Shown here piece by piece: positions 24,977 through 33,420 of a stretch of DNA of 64,000 nt. The position numbers and the translations under genes were made by a program. Source of the DNA: Chitinophaga sp. sic0106 (GTDB taxonomy: Bacteria > Bacteroidota > Bacteroidia > Chitinophagales > Chitinophagaceae); NCBI RefSeq assembly GCF_019219075.1, contig NZ_JAHUWJ010000001.1, forward strand, positions 372,001 through 436,000, given 5' to 3'. Below the pieces are notes generated by a model that made no database searches, was not told the DNA's origin, and saw only the letters and a program-made list of their open reading frames with translations. Every line of letters begins with the position of its first letter. The first letter of the stretch is position 1.

Positions 24977-25061
24977 CGATAGCTATATTGTCTGATACAC
25001 CGTTTTGGGGTTAATGGATGGGTGTTGTACAGGTATATCAGACAATGTTGATATGCTATCG
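24977..25061. other. Nested inverted repeats, candidate structured RNA
   Basis: Three stems share one axis: CGATAGC/GCTATCG (24977-24983 with 25055-25061), ATTGTCTGATA/TATCAGACAAT (24987-24997 with 25036-25046), and ACACC/GGTGT inside (24997-25001 with 25021-25025; its first base also closes the middle stem). All pairs are perfect. The element lies upstream of the minus-strand terminator at 24892-24924, so a minus-strand RNA would contain both. I do not recognise an RNA family. Confidence 0.5.
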
Positions 25062-25297
25062 GATATCTTTATCTAATACTGACAGCAATAACCTTAATCA
25101 ATCAGCTTCTATTCTAAGTCAACAAAGCTTAAGTCCTTAGTCCTTCAGTCGGCGCTTAAGTCTAAGCAGGTCCTATGCTGTATTTTATATACGCTTAGGT
25201 CTGAGAACTGATCAGCTACCAGTGAATCTATTACCCTTTATACCCAATTACTTCAGGCAATAGCATCCCCAGGCCGCAATGCGGCATTGATTTTTGT

Positions 25298-25326
25298 CAT
25301 AGCCTTAGTTTATCACTAAGGCTATG
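25298..25326 (-). terminator. Perfect 11-bp hairpin downstream of recA
   Basis: CATAGCCTTAG and CTAAGGCTATG pair perfectly around a 7-base loop, 30 bp beyond the recA stop. The minus strand continues ACAAAAA rather than a T-run, so it may stabilise the 3' end or terminate weakly. Confidence 0.45.
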
Positions 25327-25355
25327 GTATTATTTGTCAGTGGATTTCTTTGTTA

Positions 25356-26369
25356 TTAAGCTTCTGCTGCTTTTTGTTCAGCAAGTTTAGCTTTGATTTT
25401 TCCTTCAATTTCTGCTGCCAGCTCCGGATTGTCGAGCAGTAACTGTTTTACTGCATCACGGCCCTGACCCAGCTTATTAGTGTCGTAGCTGAACCAGCTA
25501 CCGCTCTTCTGAACGATGCCGTATTCCACACCCATGTCAATCAGCTCTCCGGTTTTGGAAATACCCAGACCATAGATGATATCGAATTCAGCCTGACGGA
25601 AAGGAGGAGCTACTTTGTTTTTCACCACTTTCACTTTTACGCGGTTACCAATCGCCTCATCACCATCTTTAATCTGACTCATACGGCGGATATCCAATCT
25701 CACAGAAGCGTAGAACTTCAGTGCATTACCACCGGTAGTCGTTTCTGGATTACCAAACATAACACCGATCTTTTCACGTAACTGGTTAATGAATATACAG
25801 CAGCAGTTAGTTTTTGCAATGGTAGCAGTCAGCTTACGCAGCGCCTGAGACATCAGACGGGCTTGCAGACCCATTTTGCTTTCTCCCATTTCACCTTCCA
25901 GCTCCCCTTTAGGAACCAGCGCTGCAACGGAGTCAATTACCACTACATCCACCGCACCAGAGAGAATCAGACGATCCGCAATCTCCAATGCCTGCTCACC
26001 ATGGTCCGGCTGGGAAATTAACAGTGCATCCACATCCACACCCAGCCTTCTCGCATAGCTGCTGTCAAAAGCATGTTCCGCATCTATAATTGCGCAGATA
26101 CCACCTTTCTTTTGTGCTTCTGCTATTGTATGTATCGCAACGGTTGTTTTACCGGAAGACTCTGGCCCATAGATCTCTATGATCCTGCCCTTCGGAAAAC
26201 CGCCAATTCCAAGCGCTATATCCAAGCCTAAAGAACCGGTAGAAATTACTTCCATCGGCGCTTCCGCTTTCTCGCCCATCATCATCACAGATCCCTTTCC
26301 GAAATCTTTCTCAATCTTGTCCATTGTAAGGCGAAGCGCCTTTAGTTTTTCTGCATTGGCTGTAGACAT
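25356..26369 (-). CDS. recA: Recombinase RecA
   Basis: The 337-residue protein catalyses strand exchange and triggers SOS self-cleavage where present. Walker A is GPESSGKTT (about residues 69-77), Walker B lies in VVIDSVAAL, and the DNA-binding loops L1 ([10 protein letters not shown]) and L2 (GNPETTTGG) are intact. The C-terminal tail is shorter and less acidic than in E. coli. Its ATG is preceded by a TAAATTTG box (17 bp upstream) and a second, better promoter about 400 bp upstream. I see no LexA-type operator, which fits the absence of classical SOS boxes in many Bacteroidota. Confidence 0.98.
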   Translation of the reverse strand: MSTANAEKLKALRLTMDKIEKDFGKGSVMMMGEKAEAPMEVISTGSLGLDIALGIGGFPKGRIIEIYGPESSGKTTVAIHTIAEAQKKGGICAIIDAEHAFDSSYARRLGVDVDALLISQPDHGEQALEIADRLILSGAVDVVVIDSVAALVPKGELEGEMGESKMGLQARLMSQALRKLTATIAKTNCCCIFINQLREKIGVMFGNPETTTGGNALKFYASVRLDIRRMSQIKDGDEAIGNRVKVKVVKNKVAPPFRQAEFDIIYGLGISKTGELIDMGVEYGIVQKSGSWFSYDTNKLGQGRDAVKQLLLDNPELAAEIEGKIKAKLAEQKAAEA

Positions 26370-26385
26370 ATAAGTTAGTTTTTTA

Positions 26386-26393
26386 CAAATTTA
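26386..26393 (-). promoter_or_regulatory. -7 box close to recA (TAAATTTG)
   Basis: TAAATTTG on the minus strand fits TANNTTTG and lies 17 bp upstream of the recA ATG. The surroundings are AT-rich, so a chance match is possible. No TTG at 17-23 bp is seen. Confidence 0.4.
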
Positions 26394-26453
26394 AATGATA
26401 AGCAAATCACGAACTGGAATGCTAAATTAAAACTTATTTTTTATTTTCCTAAA

Positions 26454-26486
26454 TTTTTTAGCATTTTATTTTCGGTTGCTAAAAAA
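26454..26486. repeat. Inverted repeat upstream of recA
   Basis: TTTTTTAGC (26454-26462) and GCTAAAAAA (26478-26486) pair perfectly with a 15-base loop. The A and T runs at its edges give it a terminator look on both strands. It lies 85 bp upstream of recA, and would interrupt a transcript that started at the distal promoter. Confidence 0.5.
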
Positions 26487-26635
26487 AATAGTAGATCCCT
26501 TTTTGTGATCAGGTTAATTCCCATCAACAATACAAAGATCATCCGGCATTACGCATTGGATGTGCGCAATGAAAAAATCTTTCAAAAAAAATTATAACCG
26601 ACTGAAAATGGGAGAGTGGGAATACTACCGCTTTT

Positions 26636-26759
26636 TTAAAAAGCGTAGTTATACGCTTGAGTCACAATGGAAAATTCTGGACTTTTGTATTGTCAAGTTT
26701 AGTTGTTGTTGTTAACCCTTCTGTTTGTTAGTTGTTTGTTAGCCTGCCTTGCGGCCTTT
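26636..26759 (-). ncRNA. Candidate small RNA (about 120 nt) upstream of recA
   Basis: A full promoter match (TTG, 17-bp spacer, TAACTTTG at 26792-26765 on the minus strand) would start a transcript near 26759. Its first 60 nt are an AAC-rich, weakly structured stretch (CTAACAAACAACTAACAAAC and similar). It then reaches a perfect 7-bp hairpin (AAGCGTA, loop TAAC, TACGCTT) followed by TTT at 26642-26638. Nothing codes for protein on this strand. It may instead be the 5' part of a long recA leader ended by attenuation. Existence is inferred from signals only. Confidence 0.35.
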
Positions 26760-26764
26760 GCATC

Positions 26765-26792
26765 CAAAGTTACCGACATGTAACCACAGCAA
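26765..26792 (-). promoter_or_regulatory. Bacteroidota promoter TTG-N17-TAACTTTG
   Basis: On the minus strand TTG (26792-26790) and TAACTTTG (26772-26765) are 17 bp apart, which matches the -33/-7 consensus spacing. It is the best two-part promoter I found in the window. It points toward recA, whose ATG is about 390 bp away. Confidence 0.55.
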
Positions 26793-26851
26793 GTGGGCTG
26801 TTCAGGTTAAACCCCAAAAAATTTTATTCGCTATTCTAACATCTCGACTCT

Positions 26852-26893
26852 ATTCCTTGTTCTAATTTAGTAGCTAAATACAGAACAAGGAAT
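26852..26893. repeat. Perfect 12-bp inverted repeat with inner stem, behind the PAP2-like gene
   Basis: ATTCCTTGTTCT (26852-26863) pairs exactly with AGAACAAGGAAT (26882-26893), and inside ATTTAG/CTAAAT forms a second stem around TAG. It begins 15 bp beyond the PAP2-like stop, on the 3' side. No T-run follows on the minus strand, so it is best read as a 3'-end stabiliser or weak terminator. Confidence 0.75.
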
Positions 26894-26907
26894 ATGGGTT
26901 GAGTATA

Positions 26908-27603
26908 TTAAATCACCAGCATCCAGCACGAGGCCAGCTGCGTAATAATACCAATGATAAAACCAATGTAAATCTCAGCAGGCGTATGCGCCTTCAGCAT
27001 CATACGGCACGTGCCAACCATCCCCGCCACAAAAAAGGTAATGATCAGCGGCAAGGATACATTCATATGCATCCCCCACATCAGTGATAATAAAAATCCT
27101 ATCACCCCGCCCCATCCGGTAGCATGCATACTGGTTTTCCAGAAGCTATTGGTAACGAAGGAGATAGAGATGGCGAGAAACATGCCCAGGAAAAATGCCG
27201 TGTAGAACTTTGGTGCTGCACCTTCTTCCAGAAATGTGTAAAAAGCCCAGAAATAATAAATAATGATCGCCACATATGGAATGATCCTGTCGCGCTGGGT
27301 ATTCAGGTATATCGAAGATATAAAACCCAGCATCTTCGCCAGCATCACCGTCAGTAACGGAAAAAACAGGCTGATGATGATTACCCTGAAATACAGCATG
27401 TCGAACGCAAATCGCTTGCTCGACATCTTAAAGGCTACAAAGTATTCCGGGAGCGACTGTAAAACCAGAAAGGTTACCAGCGTAGGAATGAAAAGCGGAT
27501 GTGTAATGTAAGAAACTACCTGCGCAAAGGCACGTGCCCGCGGCGAAAACTCCGGCGCCGGCTGGTGGTTACTTCCATGTAATGGTATGGCTTCCTGGTT
27601 CAT
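26908..27603 (-). CDS. PAP2-like membrane protein
   Basis: The 231-residue protein has about six membrane helices. The segments TSMHATGWGG and CRMMLKAHTPAEIYIGF place His, Arg and His much as in the late motifs of the PAP2 phosphatase family (SGH and R...H...D). The first motif (KxxxxxxRP) is not clear; TQRDRIIPY may be its remnant. It may therefore be a lipid-phosphate phosphatase or a degenerate relative. It starts 7 bp after rpoN on the same strand, so it is co-transcribed with the sigma-54 gene, an arrangement without an evident functional reason. Confidence 0.75.
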   Translation of the reverse strand: MNQEAIPLHGSNHQPAPEFSPRARAFAQVVSYITHPLFIPTLVTFLVLQSLPEYFVAFKMSSKRFAFDMLYFRVIIISLFFPLLTVMLAKMLGFISSIYLNTQRDRIIPYVAIIIYYFWAFYTFLEEGAAPKFYTAFFLGMFLAISISFVTNSFWKTSMHATGWGGVIGFLLSLMWGMHMNVSLPLIITFFVAGMVGTCRMMLKAHTPAEIYIGFIIGIITQLASCWMLVI

Positions 27604-27610
27604 GATCGGA

Positions 27611-29092
27611 TTAAAGTTCTTTTCTTAAACGGGCCACCGGGATGTTTAACTGCTCCCTGTACTTGGCCACGGTTCTGCGTGCAATGTTATACCCTTTGTC
27701 CTGCAACATCTTGGTCAGATGCTCATCGCTCAAAGGCTTACGCTTGTTTTCCGCCTCAATAAGATCTGAGAGGATTTTCTTCACCTCCCTGGTGGATACT
27801 TCCTCACCGCTATCGGTAGACAGCGATTCAGAGAAGAAGAATTTCAGTTTGAATGTGCCGAATTCCGTTTGCACATACTTGCTGTTGGCCACACGGCTCA
27901 CCGTAGAGATATCCAGTCCCGTACGATCCGCAATATCTTTCAGGATCATAGGTTTCATGGTGGTTTCATCTCCGGTCAGGAAAAACTCACGCTGGTAATC
28001 CATGATAGACTCCATCGTGGACAACAAGGTATGCTGGCGCTGCTTGATGGCGTCAATAAACCACTTGGCAGCATCTATTTTCTGTTTGATGAACAACACC
28101 GCCTCTTTCTGACGTTTGTCCTTTTTATCACCACGGTCATACTCCCTCAGCATGTCACGGTAACCGCCGGAGATACGGAGGTCAGGAGCATTCCTGGAAT
28201 TAAGCGTCAATTCCAGCTTGCCGCTGTTGTTCATAATGAAAAAGTCGGGCAGTACATAGCTTTCCGCCTTATTCAGCGTCGCATAGTTACCTCCCGGCTT
28301 AGGATTCAGGCGAATAATCTGATTGATGGACTCTTTCAGCGCTTCATCAGTCAGGCTCAGCGCCTTCTGTATTTTTTCGTAATGCTTTTTCGTAAACTCG
28401 TCGAAGTAATTTTCCAGGATCAGGTAGGCCGTGCGTACTCCCAGATCATCCTGCGGCTTGCGTTTCAGTTGCAGGAGTAAACACTCTTTCAGATCAGCAC
28501 AGCAAACTCCCGGTGGATCAAATTCCTGGATTTTTTTGATCAGCTCTTTGATTTCCTCTTCATCTGTAGATACATTTTGGGAGAAGGAAAGGTCGTCTAC
28601 AATCGCACTTACTTCTCTCCTTAAATACCCATCATCATCAATGCTGCCAATAATCTGCTCAGCAATTGCGTTCTGACGGTCGTCCAGTTCCAGCATGCCC
28701 AGCTGACTAAGCAGGTGCTCGTGAAAAGACGTTTCTACTCTTACCGGAATGGTTTTATTGCTCTCATCCGGGTCGGGATAGTTATCATCCCTGAGTTTAT
28801 AATCTGCCACCTCATCATCTCCATCATTCACATATTCTGAGATATCGATATTATCATAATCGGATTCACTGCCGTCTGCTTCAAATTCATCGTCGTTGGA
28901 CTCAAATTCATCCTGCTCTTTAAATTCATCCTCATGGGCTTCCTCCCCGTACTCCAGTGCAGGGTTTTCCTCCAGTTCTTCTTTAATCCGCTCTTCCAGG
29001 TTGACAGTAGGTACCTGCAGCAGCTTCATTAACTGAATCTGCTGTGGCGACAGCTTCTGTAATAACTTCTGTTGTTGTGTCTGTTTTAACAT
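27611..29092 (-). CDS. rpoN: RNA polymerase sigma-54 factor
   Basis: The 493-residue sigma factor has all three regions. Region I is Gln/Leu-rich (KLSPQQIQLMKLLQ with EELEENPALE). Region II is very acidic (about residues 50-115). Region III ends with the promoter-reading RpoN box RRTVAKYREQLNI near the C-terminus. It needs AAA+ activators, none of which are in the window. It is flanked by rnhB upstream (57 bp) and the PAP2-like gene downstream (7 bp), all in one direction, so these are probably one operon. No sigma-54 -24/-12 promoter was looked for exhaustively. Confidence 0.97.
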   Translation of the reverse strand: MLKQTQQQKLLQKLSPQQIQLMKLLQVPTVNLEERIKEELEENPALEYGEEAHEDEFKEQDEFESNDDEFEADGSESDYDNIDISEYVNDGDDEVADYKLRDDNYPDPDESNKTIPVRVETSFHEHLLSQLGMLELDDRQNAIAEQIIGSIDDDGYLRREVSAIVDDLSFSQNVSTDEEEIKELIKKIQEFDPPGVCCADLKECLLLQLKRKPQDDLGVRTAYLILENYFDEFTKKHYEKIQKALSLTDEALKESINQIIRLNPKPGGNYATLNKAESYVLPDFFIMNNSGKLELTLNSRNAPDLRISGGYRDMLREYDRGDKKDKRQKEAVLFIKQKIDAAKWFIDAIKQRQHTLLSTMESIMDYQREFFLTGDETTMKPMILKDIADRTGLDISTVSRVANSKYVQTEFGTFKLKFFFSESLSTDSGEEVSTREVKKILSDLIEAENKRKPLSDEHLTKMLQDKGYNIARRTVAKYREQLNIPVARLRKEL

Positions 29093-29149
29093 ATCTCAGT
29101 CCAATCCTTTTACAGTGATTGGTAATTGTATTAGATTAAAATTGGCTCC

Positions 29150-29755
29150 CTAAAAATCGAGTTCCAGTTGTTCCGGCAACAATCGGAAGGATTTCCGGTG
29201 GTATGGTGTATCACCAAAAGCCCGTATGGCTTCGCGGTGCTGTTTGGTAGGATAACCCATGTTGGAATCCCATCCAAAGTGCGGGTAAGTTACGTGTAGT
29301 TGCTGCATATACTCGTCTCTGTATGTTTTAGCCAGAACAGAAGCAGCCGCAATAGATGCGTACTTGCCATCTCCCTGGATAATACAGGCATGCGGTACAG
29401 TACCATAGGGGGTAAACCTGTTACCATCTACCAAAATATACTCCGGCACATTGCTTAACTTTTCAAGTGCCAGGTGCATCGCTTTAAAGGAAGCTTTCAG
29501 AATATTAATCCGGTCTATTTCTTCATTATCCACACTGGCTACTGCATAACTGATGGCTTCTCTTTCTATTACTTTCCTTAGTTCATCCCTGTCTGCCGCC
29601 TTCATTTGCTTGGAATCATTGAGCAGCGGATGTTTAAAATCCACCGGCAGTATGACCGCCGCAGCAAATACAGGTCCTGCGAGGCACCCGCGCCCGGCTT
29701 CATCGCAGCCGGCTTCGTAAAATAATTCCTGGTATCGAGTTAGTAGCAAATCCAA
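29150..29755 (-). CDS. rnhB: Ribonuclease HII (probable TTG start)
   Basis: The 201-residue enzyme removes ribonucleotides and RNA from RNA-DNA hybrids. The motif CDEAGRGCLAGPV carries the catalytic Asp-Glu pair, and ILVDGN and SVLAKTYRD supply the other conserved stretches. No ATG precedes the conserved start. The TTG at 29755 (or the TTG two codons later) is the likely initiator. It follows the small lipoprotein gene by 51 bp and precedes rpoN by 57 bp. Confidence 0.95.
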   Translation of the reverse strand: MDLLLTRYQELFYEAGCDEAGRGCLAGPVFAAAVILPVDFKHPLLNDSKQMKAADRDELRKVIEREAISYAVASVDNEEIDRINILKASFKAMHLALEKLSNVPEYILVDGNRFTPYGTVPHACIIQGDGKYASIAAASVLAKTYRDEYMQQLHVTYPHFGWDSNMGYPTKQHREAIRAFGDTPYHRKSFRLLPEQLELDF

Positions 29756-29806
29756 AACTGTTAAGCCGGGTAAAATTACATGATTAAAAAAGAAGGAACA
29801 AGCTCC

Positions 29807-30238
29807 TTAATTAAACAGGTCTTTAAAATCCCTTTTGAAATCGCTCCACAGTTTGCCCGATTTATCCCCAAATTCCTCGGCTGCTTTCTTAGTACTGTCC
29901 CATTTCTCCGCACTGGCCTGCTTTACATCATCCACTTCGTGCTGCATCTGTAACTTCAATTCTTCCAGTTTCTGGCGGGCTTCCTTACTTTTTTTATCTC
30001 CCTTTTTCTTTAATTCCTCCGTGGCCTGGTCAATCTGCGCTATCCGCGCATTCAGTGTATCTATCGTTTCCTGTTTCTGCTGTTGTAAGTAGTCTCCGGT
30101 TTTGCCCGCGGCGGATTTAACATCTTCCCCTGCCTGTTGCAGGTCGGACCGGATGGAATCTTTCTTTTGCTCCTGGGAAGGACCGGACTGGCAGGCTGCC
30201 AGCGCCGCAATTCCAAATACTAGCCATAATTTTTTCAT
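29807..30238 (-). CDS. Coiled-coil lipoprotein
   Basis: The 143-residue protein has a lipoprotein signal ending LAAC (C16). The mature part is nearly all charged helix (about residues 25-140), with heptad-like EELKKKGDKKSKEARQKLEEL, so a long coiled coil is expected. It resembles YtxH/apolipoprotein-like helical envelope proteins in composition only. It would sit in the periplasm or on a membrane. It is the first gene of a minus-strand run leading to rnhB and rpoN and is divergent from the S46 peptidase gene. Confidence 0.6.
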   Translation of the reverse strand: MKKLWLVFGIAALAACQSGPSQEQKKDSIRSDLQQAGEDVKSAAGKTGDYLQQQKQETIDTLNARIAQIDQATEELKKKGDKKSKEARQKLEELKLQMQHEVDDVKQASAEKWDSTKKAAEEFGDKSGKLWSDFKRDFKDLFN

Positions 30239-30430
30239 ATACGACAGGTTTTTACATTATCCTGGTTCACAGGGGGTGAATGAATACTGGCACAGCCAGC
30301 TGAAGGTCCCTTTATCAAATCATATTCCAGTTTTTTTGTTCGATCATTTAACACATTTATTTAAATACCACATGAAGGGCTAAATCCGCCATCCATAGCA
30401 GTCTGACTTCATGGTTAACAAAAAAAAGCA

Positions 30431-30438
30431 TAGGTTTG
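30431..30438 (+). promoter_or_regulatory. -7 box of the S46 peptidase gene (TAGGTTTG)
   Basis: TAGGTTTG fits TANNTTTG exactly and lies 29 bp upstream of the ATG. No TTG is seen at the -33 distance. Confidence 0.5.
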
Positions 30439-30466
30439 AGGTCCTTAAAACAAATCTGCAAAAACT

Positions 30467-32629
30467 ATGAGAAAACATCTGGTGGTTTTGCTCCTCCTCA
30501 TGGCCGTAAGTTTCAAATGGGCCAAAGCGGATGAGGGCATGTGGCTTCCCTATTTGCTGGGGCAGCAAACGTATAACGACATGGTGAAAAGAGGCCTCAA
30601 ATTGACGAAAGAGCAGTTATACAGCATCAACAAAGCATCTATGAAAGACGCCATCGTCATTTTCGGCGGCGGCTGTACAGGCGAAATCGTGAGCAACGAA
30701 GGCCTGATCTTCACTAACCACCACTGCGGCTATGGCGCTATCGCCTCCGCCAGCACCGTGGAACACAACTACCTGAAAAACGGCTTCTACGCCCAGAACA
30801 AATCACAGGAGATCTCTTCCCCTATGCTGTCTGTTCAGTTCCTGGTAAAAGTGGAAGACGTAACCAAACAAGTGGAAGAAGCTGTAAAAGGCTTATCCGG
30901 CGCGGAAAGAACCGCAAAGGAACAAACCGGTTACGCCGAAATCATTGAAAAAGCTACTGCCGGCACCGGTTACGAAGCCAAAGTAGTACCCATGTACAAA
31001 GCCAACCAATACCTGCTGTTTGTGTACGAACGCTACACCGACGTCCGCCTGGTAGGCACCCCTCCTGAATCTATCGGTAAATTTGGTGGTGATACTGACA
31101 ACTGGGAATGGCCACGCCACACCGGTGACTTCTCTATCTTCCGCGTTTATGCCGACAAAAACGGTAAACCTGCGCCTTACTCCAAAGACAACGTGCCTTT
31201 GAAGCCTAAGCACTTCCTGCCGGTATCTATCAAAGGAGTGAAAGAAAACGACTACGCCATGATTTTCGGTTATCCTGGTGGTACCAACCGCTACGAAACC
31301 TCCTATGGTGTAGAACTGAAGAATACCGTAGAAAACCCGAATACCGTAAACCTGCGTGACGTTCGCCTGAAAGCAATGTTCGAGCAAATGAAGAAAGACC
31401 CGGCTGTGAAACTGCAACTGGCCTCTTCCTACGCCGGTATCGCCAACTACTGGAAATTCTTCGACGGTGAAACCAAACAGCTCGAGAAATACCACGTGCT
31501 GGAAGATAAAAGAAAACAGGAAGCGGCCTTCGCAAAATGGGCACAGGACAAACCCGAGTTTGCCAGCATCCTGAAAGACTACGAAGCAAACTATAAAGCC
31601 TGGACGCCATACGCAAAAGGTCGTGTTTACCTCACCGAAGGTATCCTCGGCTCTCCTGTTGCCGGCTTCGCCTCCACACTGCTGCAGGTAGAAAAAGCAC
31701 TGGTGACGCCAAACGCACCTAAAGATGCTGTGAAAAATGCAGTAGCTGCTGCTGATAAAGCACGCAAAGCATTCCTGGAAGGTGAAAACAAACCCAGCGA
31801 TGAGAAAATCCTCGCTGCCACCGCCCAGCTGTACTACAACGACATCCCTAAAGACCAGCAACCAACAGCATTCTACCAGGAACTGGGCTCCAAATACGGC
31901 AGCCTCTCTGAAGATGCTACCTACCGCAAATGGGCCGCTAACCTCATGGCTAACACCATGATTTTCAGCGATGCCAAATGGGATGCATTCGTTAAAAATC
32001 CGGATGCAGTAACCCTCCAGGCTGATCCGGCTTTTGCATACGCCAGCGCATTTGTTAAAAACTATACCGGTAAATACCTGCCGCTGTACAACCAGTTCGT
32101 AGTGAAAAACAACGACCTGGGTCGCGAATATCTGAAAGGTATCATGCAAATGCAGCCTAACGCCAACAGATATCCGGATGCCAACTTCACCATGCGTGTA
32201 TCCTACGGCCAGGTTAAACCTTACTCTCCACGCGATGCCGTTAACTACGACTACGTGTGCACCATGAAAGGTGTAATCGAAAAGTATGTGCCGGGTGATT
32301 ATGAATTTGATCTGCCTGCGAACTACGTAGACCTCTACAACAAAAAAGATTTCGGTCAATATAAAGATGCTAAACGCAACGATGTGGTAGTATGCTTTAT
32401 CACCACCAACGATATCACCGGCGGTAACTCCGGTTCCCCTGTGATCAACGGTAACGGTGAGCTGATCGGTCTCGCTTTCGATGGTAACTACGAAGCGCTG
32501 AGCCACAAAATTCAGTTCGATTCCAACTACAACCGTACTATCTGTGTAGATGTGCGTTATGTGCTCTGGTGCATCGAAAAGCTCGGTGGTGCTAAAAACA
32601 TCATCAATGAGCTCAAAATCGTGAAATAG
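30467..32629 (+). CDS. S46 family dipeptidyl-peptidase, DPP7-type
   Basis: The 720-residue protein has a signal peptide (about residues 1-21) and acts in the periplasm, cutting dipeptides from the N-terminus of oligopeptides. It has the chymotrypsin-like triad of family S46: a His in TNHHCGYG (85/86), an Asp most likely in HTGDF (221), and Ser655 in GNSGSP. Residue 673 is Gly in the FDGN motif. In this family Gly673 marks DPP7 (hydrophobic residue before the cut) and Arg673 marks DPP11 (Asp/Glu). I therefore predict DPP7-type specificity. The length matches the family. It is monocistronic, with its own -7 box and terminator. Confidence 0.93.
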   Translation: MRKHLVVLLLLMAVSFKWAKADEGMWLPYLLGQQTYNDMVKRGLKLTKEQLYSINKASMKDAIVIFGGGCTGEIVSNEGLIFTNHHCGYGAIASASTVEHNYLKNGFYAQNKSQEISSPMLSVQFLVKVEDVTKQVEEAVKGLSGAERTAKEQTGYAEIIEKATAGTGYEAKVVPMYKANQYLLFVYERYTDVRLVGTPPESIGKFGGDTDNWEWPRHTGDFSIFRVYADKNGKPAPYSKDNVPLKPKHFLPVSIKGVKENDYAMIFGYPGGTNRYETSYGVELKNTVENPNTVNLRDVRLKAMFEQMKKDPAVKLQLASSYAGIANYWKFFDGETKQLEKYHVLEDKRKQEAAFAKWAQDKPEFASILKDYEANYKAWTPYAKGRVYLTEGILGSPVAGFASTLLQVEKALVTPNAPKDAVKNAVAAADKARKAFLEGENKPSDEKILAATAQLYYNDIPKDQQPTAFYQELGSKYGSLSEDATYRKWAANLMANTMIFSDAKWDAFVKNPDAVTLQADPAFAYASAFVKNYTGKYLPLYNQFVVKNNDLGREYLKGIMQMQPNANRYPDANFTMRVSYGQVKPYSPRDAVNYDYVCTMKGVIEKYVPGDYEFDLPANYVDLYNKKDFGQYKDAKRNDVVVCFITTNDITGGNSGSPVINGNGELIGLAFDGNYEALSHKIQFDSNYNRTICVDVRYVLWCIEKLGGAKNIINELKIVK

Positions 32630-32652
32630 TCTTTGCTGATTTATAGCATGAT

Positions 32653-32684
32653 GCCCGTCCGGTAAGTTCCGGACGGGCTTTTTT
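32653..32684 (+). terminator. Intrinsic terminator of the S46 peptidase gene
   Basis: GCCCGTCCGG pairs perfectly with CCGGACGGGC around a 6-base loop and is followed by six T. Confidence 0.95.
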
Positions 32685-32754
32685 ATTCAAACATTTTCGG
32701 GATACATGGTGTTATCAACGGCAGCGCCAACTGGTAATAACAAAAAATCCATGT

Positions 32755-33414
32755 ATGACTCAAACCACGCTGACAAGGAAGATCTGGATGGCATTAACAG
32801 GGCTGTTCCTCTGCTTTTTTCTGGTGATTCACCTACTGGGAAACCTGCAATTACTGTTGCCCGGAGAAACCTCACAACTCCAGTTCAATGCATACTCCCA
32901 CCTGCTTTCCGGTAACATTCTCATCAAAATTGTTTCCTGGGTACTTTATGCCAGCATCATTGCCCATGTGATTTATGCCATCATTATAACGGTGGCGAAT
33001 ACACGTGCACGGCAACAGCAATATCATTATGACCGTCGTGGAAGCGTAAGTAAATGGTACTCCCGTAATATGGGCCTGCTGGGCACCATTATTTTTATTT
33101 TCCTGGTGATCCATTTCCGCGATTTCTGGTATGTGTATAAGTTCGGACAACTGCCACTGGATGCGCAGGGCAATAAAGACCTGTATACCCTGGTGACGGA
33201 AGTATATAGTCAGACATGGTACGTAGGCGTATATGTACTATGTATGGTAGCACTTTGCTATCACCTGCTGCACGGCTTTTTCAGTGCTGCCCGCACGCTG
33301 GGGGCCTACCATCCCAAATATGTACGCTGGATTAAAGTGCTGGGATGGGTATACAGTGTAGGCATTTGCGCGGGCTTTGCCTTTATTCCTGTTTATGTTC
33401 ATTTTTTAAAATAG
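32755..33414 (+). CDS. sdhC: Succinate dehydrogenase cytochrome b subunit
   Basis: The 219-residue inner-membrane protein has five membrane helices with helix-borne histidines (VIHLLGN, IIAHVIYA, LVIHFRDF, CYHLLHGFF) that fit a di-heme type B cytochrome b, as in Wolinella-type succinate:menaquinone oxidoreductase. It passes electrons between SdhB and menaquinone. It starts 70 bp after the terminator of the previous gene and is followed 6 bp later by sdhA. Confidence 0.92.
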   Translation: MTQTTLTRKIWMALTGLFLCFFLVIHLLGNLQLLLPGETSQLQFNAYSHLLSGNILIKIVSWVLYASIIAHVIYAIIITVANTRARQQQYHYDRRGSVSKWYSRNMGLLGTIIFIFLVIHFRDFWYVYKFGQLPLDAQGNKDLYTLVTEVYSQTWYVGVYVLCMVALCYHLLHGFFSAARTLGAYHPKYVRWIKVLGWVYSVGICAGFAFIPVYVHFLK

Positions 33415-33420
33415 CTGGCC

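Larger units (their letters stand above)
24642..25355. other. 714-bp gene-poor stretch between typA and recA
   Basis: No convincing gene lies here. In order it holds the typA terminator, the 70-bp tandem repeat, a strong minus-strand terminator, a nested inverted repeat (24977-25061) and the hairpin that ends the recA side. The bases from 25062 to 25297 are AT-rich, with loose GCTTAAGTC/TTAGTCC repeats and no frame worth reporting. Confidence 0.7.
26370..26907. other. 538-bp gene-poor stretch between recA and the PAP2-like gene
   Basis: It holds the two possible recA-side promoters, the TTTTTTAGC/GCTAAAAAA repeat, the small-RNA candidate and the hairpin behind the PAP2-like gene. A 48-codon plus-strand frame at 26569-26715 was considered and not called. 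Confidence 0.7.

Noticed and set aside
26569..26715. 48-codon plus-strand frame in the recA upstream region
   Set aside because: Lys/Phe-rich with a Cys run at the end, in an AT-rich interval that also holds the small-RNA signals; nothing supports translation.
30893..32506. A 537-codon open frame on the minus strand inside the S46 peptidase gene
   Set aside because: It is antisense to a well-supported peptidase, and its Cys/Phe/Val-rich translation shows no domain. Long antisense frames arise from the codon bias of the real gene.
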